Part shown: positions 26,001 through 33,808 of the stretch, piece after piece
How the letters are laid out: every line of letters begins with the position of its first letter
Position numbering within the stretch: the stretch's first letter is position 1
Assembly: GCA_963757335.1 (NCBI GenBank)
Contig: CAVWRJ010000021.1
Span: 372,001 to 436,000 of the forward strand
Direction of reading: 5' to 3'
Origin: DASQPA01 sp963757335
GTDB taxonomy: Bacteria; Acidobacteriota; Thermoanaerobaculia; Multivoradales; UBA5704
Length of the DNA: 64,000 nt
Program-made: the position numbers and the translations under genes
Notes under the pieces: model-generated
What the model saw: the letters and a program-made list of their open reading frames with translations, nothing else
What the model was told of the DNA's origin: nothing
Databases searched by the model: none

Positions 26001-26523
26001 GGGGGAGCGGCTGACCCTTCTCGACCCAGAGACCGGCGACCCGGCCGCGGTCTGGACCCTGCCGCGGCAGGCGCGTCCCGGCGGCCTCTGCCTCACCGAC
26101 TACGTGCTCCCCGGCGACCACGTGGCCCTCTTCGTGACCACCTCGGGGGAGGGGGTGCGAGAGCAGGTGGAGGCCTGGAAGCACCAGGGCGAGTACTTGA
26201 AGAGCCACGCCTTCGCAGCCCTCGCGCTGGAGACCGCCGAAGCCGCCGCTGAGTGCCTCCACGCCAACCTCCGCGCCGCCTGGGGCTTCCCCGACGCCCC
26301 GAACACGACGCCGGAAGAGCGGCTCGCCGCCCGCTACCGCGGCAAGCGCTACAGCTTCGGCTACCCCGCCTGCCCCGACTTGGCGATGCAGCGCGAGCTC
26401 TTCGCGGCTCTGCAGCCCGAGGCGATCGGGGTCGAGCTTACCGAGGGGGACATGATGGACCCGGAGGCGAGCGTTTCGGCGCTGGTGTTCCAGCATCCGG
26501 ATGCTCGGTATTTCGCGGTGTAG
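23026..26523 (+). CDS. metH: Cobalamin-dependent methionine synthase MetH
   Basis: An 1165-aa enzyme that methylates homocysteine from 5-methyl-THF through cobalamin. All four modules are present. The homocysteine module has zinc Cys in LNCATGPE and VGGCCGTTDEH. The pterin module starts PLLVGERTNVLGSRKF. The cap plus B12 module has KGDVHDIGKNLVDIVLSNNG with the cobalt-ligand His. The C-terminal AdoMet reactivation module contains RYRGKRYSFGYPACPDL. The TTG at 23026 is preceded by GAGAGGAG and lies just after the terminator; reading further upstream would run through the riboswitch. A Pro/Ala/Asp-rich linker (about residues 885-930) joins the B12 and reactivation modules. Regulated by the SAM riboswitch. 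Confidence 0.96.
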   Translation: MRNDIFDVPVPARPADLDERRARLEAALNARILVLDGATGTAMQAANLTAEDFGGPELEGCNENLCATRPDVVDRVHEVYLTAGCDIVETNTFGGTPLVLGEYGLEAAAYELNAAAARIARAACARFDSAQKPRFVAGSIGPTTRAISVTGNITFEELTANFRVQTQGLMAGGADYLLIETSQDTRNVKAALLATEQAFAAAGWRLPVAVSATIEPTGTMLGGQDAEAFAVSMLHADLLYIGLNCATGPELMTDHLRTLSELSRTRIAVVPNAGLPDEDGCYNEGADVFERVLGRFLDAGWLNLVGGCCGTTDEHVRTLVKLAAGRPPRPVPHHHRSLISGLEAVELTDDTRPLLVGERTNVLGSRKFKRLIREGEQEAAAEVGRAQVKAGAQVLDVCLQDPDREEVTDVEAFLDRLVRLVKVPIMIDSTDAAVMARALTYCQGKSILNSINLEDGRARFDKVVPLARSFGAALVVGTIDEKGMAVTVERKVEVARRSYQMLTEMGVCPEDIWWDALVFPCGTGDATYLGSAAQTIEGVRALKELFPETKTILGVSNVSFGLPEAGREVLNSVFLYHCTKAGLDAAIVNAEKLARYADIPEEERRLAEELIFLPVGDIEAGDRAVATFTAYFRGRTSDSGKTPRADLPLEERLSRAVIEGSKEGLTGDLETALADPRWPNPLDIINGPLMAGMAEVGRLFNDNQLIVAEVLQSAEVMKAAVSQLEPHMEKTVDGSGRGKVLLATVKGDVHDIGKNLVDIVLSNNGFTVVNLGIKVPSERLIQAAREHKPDVIGLSGLLVKSAQQMVLTAEDLRAAGISVPLLVGGAALTRRFTHRKIAPAYGALCTYAKDAMHGLALVEKLNDPAARPDLEREVAAFLLSDAAAAPANDAAPAQESTASTSADVRRDLPVPQPPDLDLHVQDLDLDQIWALLNPQMLYGKHLGLKGSARQLDAAGDPKFLKLQAVIDELKEVARNGGLKAKGVWRFFPAEVAGERLTLLDPETGDPAAVWTLPRQARPGGLCLTDYVLPGDHVALFVTTSGEGVREQVEAWKHQGEYLKSHAFAALALETAEAAAECLHANLRAAWGFPDAPNTTPEERLAARYRGKRYSFGYPACPDLAMQRELFAALQPEAIGVELTEGDMMDPEASVSALVFQHPDARYFAV

Positions 26524-26580
26524 GGAACGCTGCGCCCAGATCCACCCGGACGGGAGAGAAGAGCGGAGTAAGCTAGGACC

Positions 26581-26784
26581 GTGCCGAAGAGCCGCAAGCA
26601 CAGAGGCAGGCACCGCCTCGTCTACCATCCCCACCCCGAGCCGCCAAAGGAAAGGCGCGCCCTACTGTACGCGGTTCTTGCCCTGGTGCTGATCTATGCT
26701 GCGCACTGGGTCACTGGAAATGGTTGGCATCGCGTCTGGGCGGAGCAGCTGAAAAATTACGCTCACTTCCTCCGGTTGAAGTAG
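26581..26784 (+). CDS. Small single-span membrane protein, 67 aa
   Basis: A very basic N-terminus (MPKSRKHRGRHRLVYHPHPE), one hydrophobic span (LLYAVLALVLIYAAHWV) and a short hydrophilic tail. No family recognised. GTG start at 26581; TAAGCT ends 6 nt upstream, the same leaderless spacing as at other starts here. Its base composition is lower in GC than its neighbours. Confidence 0.55.
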   Translation: MPKSRKHRGRHRLVYHPHPEPPKERRALLYAVLALVLIYAAHWVTGNGWHRVWAEQLKNYAHFLRLK

Positions 26785-26842
26785 GCGCGCCGATGCGCCT
26801 CCCCGCTCCTGCTCCTGCGGCGAGGGCTTCACCGCGGGCGGG

Positions 26843-27448
26843 TCAGTCCGCGAAGTTCTCGTCGACCGCCGGCGTGAAGCCGGGCAGGACCACGGATCGC
26901 ACCCGCTCCCCGACGCCGAAGCTCCCGAGGAGCGCGTAGCCGCCGTTCTCCAGCGTGAAGATCTCGACGGTCTTCGCCTGCGGGTCGAGGATCCAGTACT
27001 CCCGTACTCCCGCCTCGGCGTAGATCTCGAACTTGGTGCGCCGGTCGGCCAGCCAGTTCGAGGGAGATAGGACTTCGGCGACCAGGTCGGGGGCTCCTTC
27101 GATCCCCCTCTGGCTGACGAGCCCCCGCCGCGCGGTGGAGAGGAACACCAGGTCGGGCTGGACCGGAGTGGCGAGACCTCCCGGCAGGAGGACGTCGATC
27201 GGGGCGAAGTAGACCTGTCCGATGGGATTCGACTTGAGGTAGTTTGCGGACAGGACGGTCAAGTTGCGCAGCGCGACCTGGTGTCTCGGCGCGGGGGCCG
27301 GCGTCATGTGCAAGACTCCCTTCAGCACTTCGTAGCGCCATCCGTCGTCCGGCAGACGGAGGTAGTCCTCGTAGGTCCACTCTCCCTGGGCAGGGAGAGG
27401 GGGGCTGGGGAGTTCGTGGGCGCGCAGCTGGTTCATGGTCCTGGCCAT
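26843..27448 (-). CDS. Uma2 family endonuclease (DUF820)
   Basis: A 201-aa restriction-endonuclease-like protein of the Uma2/DUF820 family. Family motifs are WTYEDYLRLPDDGWRYEVLKGVL (conserved Glu), VQPDLVFLS (Asp), PDLVAEVLSPSN (Glu) and KFEIYAEAGVREYWILDP. The active-site D...ExV pattern is intact. Biological role is unknown; these genes are common in cyanobacteria and other lineages with many repeats. The ATG at 27448 is fixed by a consensus promoter ending 9 nt upstream. The reading frame stays open for 180 further codons only because it runs through the tandem array. Confidence 0.88.
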   Translation of the reverse strand: MARTMNQLRAHELPSPPLPAQGEWTYEDYLRLPDDGWRYEVLKGVLHMTPAPAPRHQVALRNLTVLSANYLKSNPIGQVYFAPIDVLLPGGLATPVQPDLVFLSTARRGLVSQRGIEGAPDLVAEVLSPSNWLADRRTKFEIYAEAGVREYWILDPQAKTVEIFTLENGGYALLGSFGVGERVRSVVLPGFTPAVDENFAD

Positions 27449-27457
27449 CTTGGGACC

Positions 27458-27486
27458 ACTGTAGGATTGCCGGCGCGGAGTGTCAA
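27458..27486 (-). promoter_or_regulatory. Consensus leaderless promoter of the Uma2 gene
   Basis: Minus strand: -35 TTGACA (27486-27481), 17-nt spacer, -10 TACAGT (27463-27458), then 9 nt to the ATG. Predicted 5' UTR is about 3 nt. Confidence 0.75.
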
Positions 27487-27528
27487 CGGCTCTCATGGGT
27501 GAAGGGGGTGAAGAAGCCCGTCCGGGGT

Positions 27529-27901
27529 CTTCCAGAACCCCTGGAAAGTCTTCCGGAACCCCTCGGGGGGTACTTCCATGAGCTGGAAGTCGACTTCTAC
27601 GGGTCATAAGTCGACTTAAACGCATCGGAAGTCGACCCGGACGCGTTGGAAGTCGACCCGGACGCATCGGAAGTCGACCCGGACGCATTGGAAGTCGACT
27701 TCGACGCATTGGAAGTCGACTTCGACGCATTGGAAGTCGACTTCGACGCATCGGAAGTCGACCCGGACGCGTCGGAAGTCGACCCGGAAGGGTTGGAAGT
27801 CGACCCGGAAGGGTTGGAAGTCGCCACGGAAGGGTCGGAAGTCGACTTCGACGAGTGAGAAGTCGACCCGGAAGGGTTGGAAGTCGACCTGGACAGGTCC
27901 C
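27529..27901. repeat. 21-bp tandem repeat array with GTCGAC palindromes (15 phased units)
   Basis: The core word AAGTCGAC starts at 27587 and recurs every 21 bp without a single indel through 27881, giving 15 units; 14 of 15 keep GTCGAC (the unit at 27818 reads GTCGCC). Many units carry the 12-bp palindrome GAAGTCGACTTC. Two further 21-bp units of a diverged type (CTTCCxGAACCCCT) precede them from 27529. The rest of each unit varies mainly between CCGGACGCATTG and CCGGAAGGGTTG. Because 21 is a multiple of 3, all six frames tend to stay open, but no ribosome site or start makes a coding role likely. It lies between the divergent Uma2 and kinase genes. The remaining spacer (27902-28152) shows only a short GC hairpin-like stretch around 27950-28010 (GGGGCGGCC...). 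Confidence 0.95.
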
Positions 27902-28152
27902 GCTCCCCGGCAGGGTCTCGTCAAATCGAGAAATTTTGGTTTGGAGCGTAGGGGCGGCCCCCCGTGGCCGCCCTCCCTCCCAGGGCACCCACAGGGGGGT
28001 GCCCCTACGGCAGAAGCCTCAGCGACGCAAGATTCGACTTTGACCGGGCCTTGCGCCCCCGGAAGAGCGCGCCCACGGTCCTCCTCCCCGCGGTGCTATC
28101 CTAACCGCTGACTTCCAACGACTTCGGCAAGGCACACCCTGCCGGGAGAGCG

Positions 28153-30150
28153 GTGTTGACGCTCTTAAACGAGCAGATCGAAGGCAAGTACGAGATCCTC
28201 GGCAAGATCCGCGAGGGCGGCATGGGGGCGGTGTACAAGGTCCGCCACCGGCTGCTCGAAGAGGTGCGGGTCGTCAAGGTCGTGCGGCAACAGAGCGAGG
28301 GGAAAAGCGCCGCCGCCGAGCGTTTCCTCCATGAGGCCAAGGTGGCCATCCGCCTGCGCCACCCGAACGTCGCGGTCCTCCACGACTTCGCGGTCGACGA
28401 CCTCGGCACCGCCTTCATCGTCATGGAGTACATCGACGGCTGGTCGCTCCTCGAGGTGCTCCAGGGCTACGGGCCGCCGCCCCTCTCGCTCACCCTGGAG
28501 ATCGCCCGCCAGGCGCTCCGGGCGCTCTCCTACCTCCACCGGCAGCAGATCGTCCACCGAGACATCTCGCCCGACAACCTGATGCTCTGCCGGGACGGCG
28601 AGGGGCAGCCGCTCGTCAAGCTGATCGATCTCGGGATCGCCAAGGCGGTGGGGGCCTCCGGGGGGCTGACGACGACCGGGGTCTTCCTCGGCAAGCCGCG
28701 CTATGCCTCGCCGGAGCAGTTCGAGGGCAGGGGGATCGGCCCGCAGAGCGACCTCTACTCGTTTGCCGTCGTCCTCTACGAGCTCCTCACCGGCCGCTGC
28801 CCGGTGCACGGCCAGGACGCGCCGTCGTTCATGGCTGGCCACCTCCTGCGGCCCCCCCTGGCCTTCGACGAGGTCGACCCGCGGGGGACCGTGCCCGCCG
28901 ACCTCCGGGAGATGATCCTCCAGGCGCTCGCCAAGAAGCCGCAGGAACGGATGGCCGGAGCCGAGGAGCTCCTGCGCTCGATCGTCCAGGTGCAGACCCG
29001 CTATCCGTTGGCCAAGAGCGATTTCGACGCGGTGCTCGACGTCCTCCTCCCGCTCGGGGCCTCGGGGGCGCGCTCCGGCCCCGCCGATCCACCCGTGGGC
29101 TCGACCCAGGTCCGCCTCAACTGGGAGTTCGGCGCCGTCGAGACCCCGCCGCCAGCGGTCCGCGGCGAGCTCACCCCCACGCCCGCGATCGGCGCGCTCC
29201 TCGCCCGGCCCACCGTGGCGGTCTCCGAGTCGACCCGGGAGATCTCCCCGCCGCTCCGCGGCCTGCCCACCGCGGCGGGCGACCTGCGGCTGAAATGGCA
29301 GGCCCCGGCCGACGACGCCTGGGCCGGGCGCGAGATCCACCGGACGATATCGCCCCAGACGACCGAGACGGAGGAGGCCCCACCGGCTCCCGAGCCGGCA
29401 CCGCGGACCTCGCGCGCTCCGGCCCTCGCGGCGGCCGGGATCGCACTGGCTCTTCTCGCCGGGTGGGGCGTATGGCTGCTCTCGTCTCCCGCCCCTCGGA
29501 TCCCCCCTCAGATCGAGATACCGCGAGCAGCGGCTGCCGCCGAGGCCGCCCCGAGACCGGCGTCGTCGCCCACCGTCGCGCCGGCTACGGCATCGACTTC
29601 GACTTCGACAGCTTTGGGTTCGAGGGGTTCGAGCTCGACGACCGCGGCGGTCCCCGCTTCGCTCCCCGCCCAGGTCGCCCCGGCGGTCCATTCAGACGTG
29701 CCGCCGGCCCCCGTCGAGATCGAGTCGAGCCCGCTCGCGACTCCCGAACGGCTGGAACCGAAACCGCCGCGGTTCGATGTCCCCCGGACGGCCCAGGTCC
29801 ACGAGAGCCGTCCCGCGCTGCCTGCCGCGCCGGCCGAGCCCATGCGGCGCGGCGACTTCATCCTCCGCCGCGGCCCGGGAGTGTCGGAGCCGGTACCCCT
29901 CGACCTGCCGCGCTACGACTATCCGGCGGCGGCGCGCGGCAGCGGCCGCAGGGCGAACATTCGGGTCGGGGTCCTGGTCGACGAAGAGGGAAAGGTCCTG
30001 GACGCCGCCCTTCGCGAGCGCGATACTTCGAATCTCGGATTCAACGAGGCCGCCCTCGAAGCGGCGCGAAAGACCCGCTTCCAGCCGGCGACCCGCGACG
30101 ACCTCCCGGGCAAGATGTGGACCGAGCTGATCTTCGAGTTTGCCGAGTGA
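28153..30150 (+). CDS. Ser/Thr protein kinase fused to a TonB-type C-terminal domain
   Basis: A 665-aa protein. Residues 12-275 form a Hanks-type kinase: Gly loop REGGMGAVYK, Lys42, catalytic HRD with Asp137 (VHRDISPDN), a DLG variant of DFG at Asp159, activation loop TTTGVFLGKPRYASPEQ. A Pro-rich linker leads to one span (about 424-447, LAAAGIALALLAGWGVWLL), then a Pro/Ala/Ser-rich periplasmic linker. A C-terminal TonB-C-like domain follows (about 575-664: YDYPAAARGSGRRANIRVGV, GKVLDAALRERD, ALEAARKTRFQPA). The kinase faces the cytoplasm and the TonB-like domain the periplasm, so it could link an envelope contact to phosphorylation. Start: GTG with GGGAGAG upstream. Confidence 0.9.
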   Translation: MLTLLNEQIEGKYEILGKIREGGMGAVYKVRHRLLEEVRVVKVVRQQSEGKSAAAERFLHEAKVAIRLRHPNVAVLHDFAVDDLGTAFIVMEYIDGWSLLEVLQGYGPPPLSLTLEIARQALRALSYLHRQQIVHRDISPDNLMLCRDGEGQPLVKLIDLGIAKAVGASGGLTTTGVFLGKPRYASPEQFEGRGIGPQSDLYSFAVVLYELLTGRCPVHGQDAPSFMAGHLLRPPLAFDEVDPRGTVPADLREMILQALAKKPQERMAGAEELLRSIVQVQTRYPLAKSDFDAVLDVLLPLGASGARSGPADPPVGSTQVRLNWEFGAVETPPPAVRGELTPTPAIGALLARPTVAVSESTREISPPLRGLPTAAGDLRLKWQAPADDAWAGREIHRTISPQTTETEEAPPAPEPAPRTSRAPALAAAGIALALLAGWGVWLLSSPAPRIPPQIEIPRAAAAAEAAPRPASSPTVAPATASTSTSTALGSRGSSSTTAAVPASLPAQVAPAVHSDVPPAPVEIESSPLATPERLEPKPPRFDVPRTAQVHESRPALPAAPAEPMRRGDFILRRGPGVSEPVPLDLPRYDYPAAARGSGRRANIRVGVLVDEEGKVLDAALRERDTSNLGFNEAALEAARKTRFQPATRDDLPGKMWTELIFEFAE

Positions 30151-30155
30151 GACCT

Positions 30156-30332
30156 ATGCCAACAGCCAAGAACCAGCTGATCGAACGAGAGCGAATCTTT
30201 GAAAGAGAGCAGTTATTGCTCCAGATGTTCAACGCGGCAGCGTCGGACCTCACCGCGGAAGACCTTCAAGAGCGGGAGTCTCTCCTGGGAGGCTTCGCGG
30301 GCGGTCAGGCGGAGCGAAAAGTGGCGGAGTAG
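30156..30332 (+). CDS. Small charged protein downstream of the kinase
   Basis: A 58-aa hydrophilic protein (KNQLIERERIFEREQLLLQM; helical, likely coiled coil). It begins 5 nt after the kinase stop and has GAGTGAG upstream, so it is likely co-transcribed and coupled. No family recognised. It ends 4 nt before the stop of the convergent hydrolase gene. Confidence 0.45.
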   Translation: MPTAKNQLIERERIFEREQLLLQMFNAAASDLTAEDLQERESLLGGFAGGQAERKVAE

Positions 30333-30336
30333 GCCG

Positions 30337-31119
30337 TCAAACCAACCCCCGCCCCCGCAGAAACTCCAGCATCAGCTCCCACAGGCGCTCCTTGCGGTCG
30401 GTCAGGCGGTGGTCGCCGTCGGCGAAGAGGTGGAGCTCGATCTCTTCGTAGGGGCAGCGGACGGCGAAGTCAAGGACCGTCTTCCAGGGGACCGAGGTGT
30501 CGCGCTTGCCCTGGAGGAGGAGGGCGGGGGTGCGGTAGCGGGCGAGGAGGTCGTCCGCGGGATGGGCGCGGAGGTCCTCGATCAGGCTCCAGCCGAGGGG
30601 CGCCGAGACGAAGTCGTTCTTGAAGTCGATCACCCCGTTCTCCTGCCAGCTCCGGGCGCGCTCCGGCCCGGCCCAGGCGAGGAGGCCGCGCTCCATCTCC
30701 AGGGCCGGCGCGATGTGGAGCCCGGCGACCACCCGCTCGGGGTGGAGGGCCGAGAACCAGAGGCCGGTGCCGCCCCCCATCGACGAGCCGAGGAGGCAGA
30801 CCCGCTCGTAGTCGCGCTCGGCCAGGCGCTGCCAGACGAGCTCGAGGTCGGCCAGGTTGCGGGTCAGGGTGAGCCCCTCCATGCCGCCGCCGGAGTCGCC
30901 GTGCCCCTGGAAGTCGAAGGAGCAGAAGGCGAAGCCGGCTCTTAAGGCGGCGCGGCGGAAGAACTCCGCCTTCTCTCCCGTTTGCACCGAGCCGAAGCCG
31001 TGGAGGTAGAGGAAGCAGAGCGGCGGCCGCCCCGGCGCCCGATTCCCGGCGGGCGCGTCGAAGCGGACGGCTAAATGTGAGACCTCCGACCCAGCCTGGA
31101 CCACGGCGATCCGTTCCAT
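30337..31119 (-). CDS. Alpha/beta hydrolase
   Basis: A 260-aa hydrolase. Oxyanion region YLHGFGSVQTGEKAEFF, then SFDFQGHGDSGG, nucleophile elbow GSSMGG, acid near LLQGKRDTSVP (Asp) and final His in ADGDHRL. These are in the correct order for a serine esterase/thioesterase or peptidase-like enzyme. No signal peptide, so cytoplasmic. Ribosome site GGAGGGAGG 3-4 nt before the ATG. Substrate unknown. Confidence 0.88.
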   Translation of the reverse strand: MERIAVVQAGSEVSHLAVRFDAPAGNRAPGRPPLCFLYLHGFGSVQTGEKAEFFRRAALRAGFAFCSFDFQGHGDSGGGMEGLTLTRNLADLELVWQRLAERDYERVCLLGSSMGGGTGLWFSALHPERVVAGLHIAPALEMERGLLAWAGPERARSWQENGVIDFKNDFVSAPLGWSLIEDLRAHPADDLLARYRTPALLLQGKRDTSVPWKTVLDFAVRCPYEEIELHLFADGDHRLTDRKERLWELMLEFLRGRGLV

Positions 31120-31290
31120 CGTCCTCCCTCCTCCGGCGGGAAGTGTAGCCGCGATTGAGGGGCGCTCGGCGTAGCGCGCATGCGCCAGGCGCTATGGCAC
31201 GCCGCATGTATCCAATCTGGACCCGGAGGACGCTCCCCGCGGTCCACCTCGCCGCCAATATTTCATCTCACGAGGAGGCTCGAAGGACAC

Positions 31291-32355
31291 ATGCGCAACC
31301 CGAAGCTCATCGCCTTAATTGTCCTGCTGCTCGGAGCGGTCCTCGCCCCGTGGCCCGCCCTGGCGCAGGATCTCACCCAGATGCTGACCCCCGCCGAGGT
31401 CGCCTGCAACGAAAGCCAGCTCCAGGCGCTCTTGGCGAGGCTCTCGTTCACCAGCAGGAGCGGGGGGAGCACCGCACGCCCCACCACTCTCTTCCTGACC
31501 TACAGCAACCGGTACGGCTTCTACGAGGGCCTCGTGGTCTCCAACCAGTCGCCCCTCTCCACGAGCTCGCCCGCTGGCGTCACCCCGGAAGAGATCCTGG
31601 CGTTCCATGTCAATCCGAGCGTCCGGCAGTTCCTCCTCAACCCCGCCCGGCTGCCGCTCGAGCAGGTCTCGCTCGAACGGGAGGACACCTCCTCGGACTT
31701 CGTCGCCGCCAACGATCCCAACGCCTTTCTGCTCGCTCTCGATCCGACCCTCGACCAGACCGGTGGGGACGCCCGGCTGGAGATCAACAACTTCTCGGCC
31801 CCTGCCGCGGGCCAGAGCTGCAACGGCTTCCTTAGCACCTCGACCAAGCCGGGGCGCGGCCTCGCCCAGGCGGGGATCACCACCGTCTGCCACACCGATC
31901 TGTCGACCTACGACCGCTTCGTCTTCTCCCTGCTCGAGCGGGTGCTGCGGGTGGAGGTGATCGGCGCCGGCGGTCGCGACGCCAAGGTCGCCCTCTTCCG
32001 GGGCGAGAACCCCCTGACCTATCGGATCGACGTCTACCCGCTCCCGACCAGCCCCGTGAACGGGACGATTCTGGGCCGGCTGTCCCTCCAACTCGTTCTT
32101 GCGACCGATGCCAATGGCCGGCTCACCACCGGGCAGCTCTCGGCCCTCCCCTCCTGCCTGGGAGGACAGCTGGGCGACTGCAGCAACGCCACCGTGGGGG
32201 TGCGGGTCGGGCTCTACCCGCCGATCTTCGGCGGCTCTGAGGTGCGGACGAACGGCGGCGCGGCGGTGACTCTCACCTATCAGCCGGGCACGAACCCGGG
32301 ACCGGTGACGGTCGACTGGGGGCTGCTCCTCGCCGGGACGCCCTGGAACGGCTGA
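31291..32355 (+). CDS. Exported hypothetical protein, 354 aa
   Basis: Signal peptide LIALIVLLLGAVLAPWPALAQ, then a mature region with no recognised domain. It contains motifs such as RPTTLFLTYSNRYGFYEGLV, an internal Cys pair (QSCNGFL and TVCHTDL) and a C-terminal beta-rich part with SCLGGQLGDCSNATVGV. The Cys residues may form disulfides in the periplasm. GAGGAGG and GAAGGA precede the ATG at 31291; in-frame ATGs upstream lack a ribosome site and a signal peptide at the right place. It stands alone between the hydrolase and a repeat-bearing spacer. Confidence 0.7.
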   Translation: MRNPKLIALIVLLLGAVLAPWPALAQDLTQMLTPAEVACNESQLQALLARLSFTSRSGGSTARPTTLFLTYSNRYGFYEGLVVSNQSPLSTSSPAGVTPEEILAFHVNPSVRQFLLNPARLPLEQVSLEREDTSSDFVAANDPNAFLLALDPTLDQTGGDARLEINNFSAPAAGQSCNGFLSTSTKPGRGLAQAGITTVCHTDLSTYDRFVFSLLERVLRVEVIGAGGRDAKVALFRGENPLTYRIDVYPLPTSPVNGTILGRLSLQLVLATDANGRLTTGQLSALPSCLGGQLGDCSNATVGVRVGLYPPIFGGSEVRTNGGAAVTLTYQPGTNPGPVTVDWGLLLAGTPWNG

Positions 32356-32415
32356 GCGAGGGTCGCGATGGCGACCCTTCGCGCGATCCCGACCTCGTCG
32401 TGACGCCGGGCCCCG

Positions 32416-32495
32416 CCCGGAGATAAATCTCCGGGCTATGGGCTACGCCGGCTGAAGCCGGCTTCGAAGCCGGACGACGCGGCTCCGCCGTCAGG
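32416..32495. repeat. Palindromic hairpin cluster (REP-like)
   Basis: Three palindromes in 80 bp: CCCGGAGATAAATCTCCGGG (9-bp stem, 32416-32435), GCCGGCTGAAGCCGGC (32447-32462) and CCGGCTTCGAAGCCGG (32458-32473). The last two share a strand and exclude each other. A further GCGGCTCCGC stem lies at about 32479-32488. Elements built on a CCCGGAGAT hairpin recur between genes in several bacterial phyla, so this could be a dispersed repeat or a terminator of the preceding gene. Confidence 0.65.
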
Positions 32496-32536
32496 TGTGA
32501 CGGGTTCTTGGCCGGGACGTATACTTCTTTGACGTC

Positions 32537-33748
32537 ATGCTCCGACTCCGCTTCAGAGCGAGCCTCGGGCTCCTCGTGCTGCTCCTTACCGCCTGCCCCT
32601 CGTGGGCGGCGGGGACGGCCGTGCAGACGGTCGACGCGCGGCAGCTCCTGGCGGTCGCCCGGAGCGGCTTGACCGCTGCTGCCACCGCCGCCGGGGCGAC
32701 CAGCAGCCCGCTCGCCCCGGGACGGGTAGAGAGCCGGCCTTTCTGGAGCGCGATCGACGGCATGGGGCGCTCGCTCGACGTGGTGGCGACCACCTTCACC
32801 GCCAGGAGCCCCGCTTTCTTTGACGCCCTGGGGGCGGGGAACCGGGCTCTGGCCGAGCTCAAGGCGGTCTGGTCGCACGCCGGGGTGGACGCCCCGGGCG
32901 TCCGCTCCGGTTTAGAAACCCTTTCGACCGCCTACCTGCTGCTGCGCGGGAGCTACGGCTGGGAGGCGCTCCGCCGGCAGCAGGGGGGAGCGTTGAGCGC
33001 CGACGAAGAGCGCCGGTTCCAGGCCATGCAGCAGGCCCAGGCGGTCCTCGCCCGGCGGCTCGCCAACCTTCGCGCTCAGGCGGCGCGGAGCGGGGATCGC
33101 CAGGCGGCGGCCGACCTCGGCCGCCTCGTCGCCCAGGCGCGGAGCGCGGCCCAGGCGGCTGCGACCCTGGCGGCCTATCTTGAAGCCCAGGTGTCCGCCG
33201 AGAACCTGCAGGGGGAGTGGGCGGCCGATTCCCGCTACGTCAAGCCGGCCACCCGCAAGGCCTGGAAGAAGGCTGCCCCTCTAGTCGAGGACCTGACCAC
33301 CGGCACCGACGTCGGCTTCGTCTTCACGAGCGACCTCTCGAAGGTCGACGGCTGGGCCCCCCTGGAGGCCCCGGTCGAGGTCCCTGCCGGCAGCGACCTG
33401 GGGACGGAGGTCACGGCCCTCCCGCTCGCCGACGGTCCGCCGTCCTTGCCTGGGGAAGAGGAGGGGGTCCCGGGAGCGATGGTCCTGGGCAGGGATGCCG
33501 GTAGCGATGCCGGCAATGCCGATGCCGGCGATGTCGATGCGATCGATCCCGGCGATGCGCCCGTTCCGGCCCCGGCCGTTCCCCGCGAGGAGAAGGGGGC
33601 ACCCCCTGCCGGCGACAAGAAAACCGAGGGGAAGCCGGAGGACGGCCCGGCGGCTGCCCCGGCTGCGATCCCTGCCCCGTCGCCCGCACCGCCGCCCCCT
33701 CCCGCGGCTGCCGCCCCCGCCGCAATCTCGCCGGACCTACTCCACTAG
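32537..33748 (+). CDS. Exported or lipoprotein hypothetical with low-complexity C-terminus
   Basis: A 403-aa protein. The N-terminus LGLLVLLLTACPSWAAG fits both a lipobox (LTAC) and an ordinary signal peptide. Residues 30-220 are helical and Ala-rich (AVLARRLANLRAQAARSGDR). The C-terminal 130 residues are disordered, with Asp/Ala/Gly repeats (DAGSDAGNADAGDVDAIDPG) and Pro/Ala tracts. No known domain. TATACT lies 11 nt before the ATG, so the mRNA would have almost no leader. Confidence 0.65.
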   Translation: MLRLRFRASLGLLVLLLTACPSWAAGTAVQTVDARQLLAVARSGLTAAATAAGATSSPLAPGRVESRPFWSAIDGMGRSLDVVATTFTARSPAFFDALGAGNRALAELKAVWSHAGVDAPGVRSGLETLSTAYLLLRGSYGWEALRRQQGGALSADEERRFQAMQQAQAVLARRLANLRAQAARSGDRQAAADLGRLVAQARSAAQAAATLAAYLEAQVSAENLQGEWAADSRYVKPATRKAWKKAAPLVEDLTTGTDVGFVFTSDLSKVDGWAPLEAPVEVPAGSDLGTEVTALPLADGPPSLPGEEEGVPGAMVLGRDAGSDAGNADAGDVDAIDPGDAPVPAPAVPREEKGAPPAGDKKTEGKPEDGPAAAPAAIPAPSPAPPPPPAAAAPAAISPDLLH

Positions 33749-33808
33749 CGCGCCCTGGGCGCCTCCTGGGCTAAGATCCGCCCTCTCGTCTCAAAGGAGG
33801 TGCCGTAG

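Noticed and set aside
27587..27901. CRISPR array
   Set aside because: Units are contiguous with no unique spacers, no leader and no cas genes nearby.
27616..27924. Repeat-encoded peptides on both strands (VDF-rich heptads)
   Set aside because: No ribosome site or start context; openness follows from the 21-bp unit being a multiple of 3 without stop codons.
26843..27988. Uma2 protein with a 180-residue N-terminal extension through the repeat array
   Set aside because: The extension is heptad text (RLPTLPG) from the array; a consensus promoter lies inside it just before the ATG at 27448.
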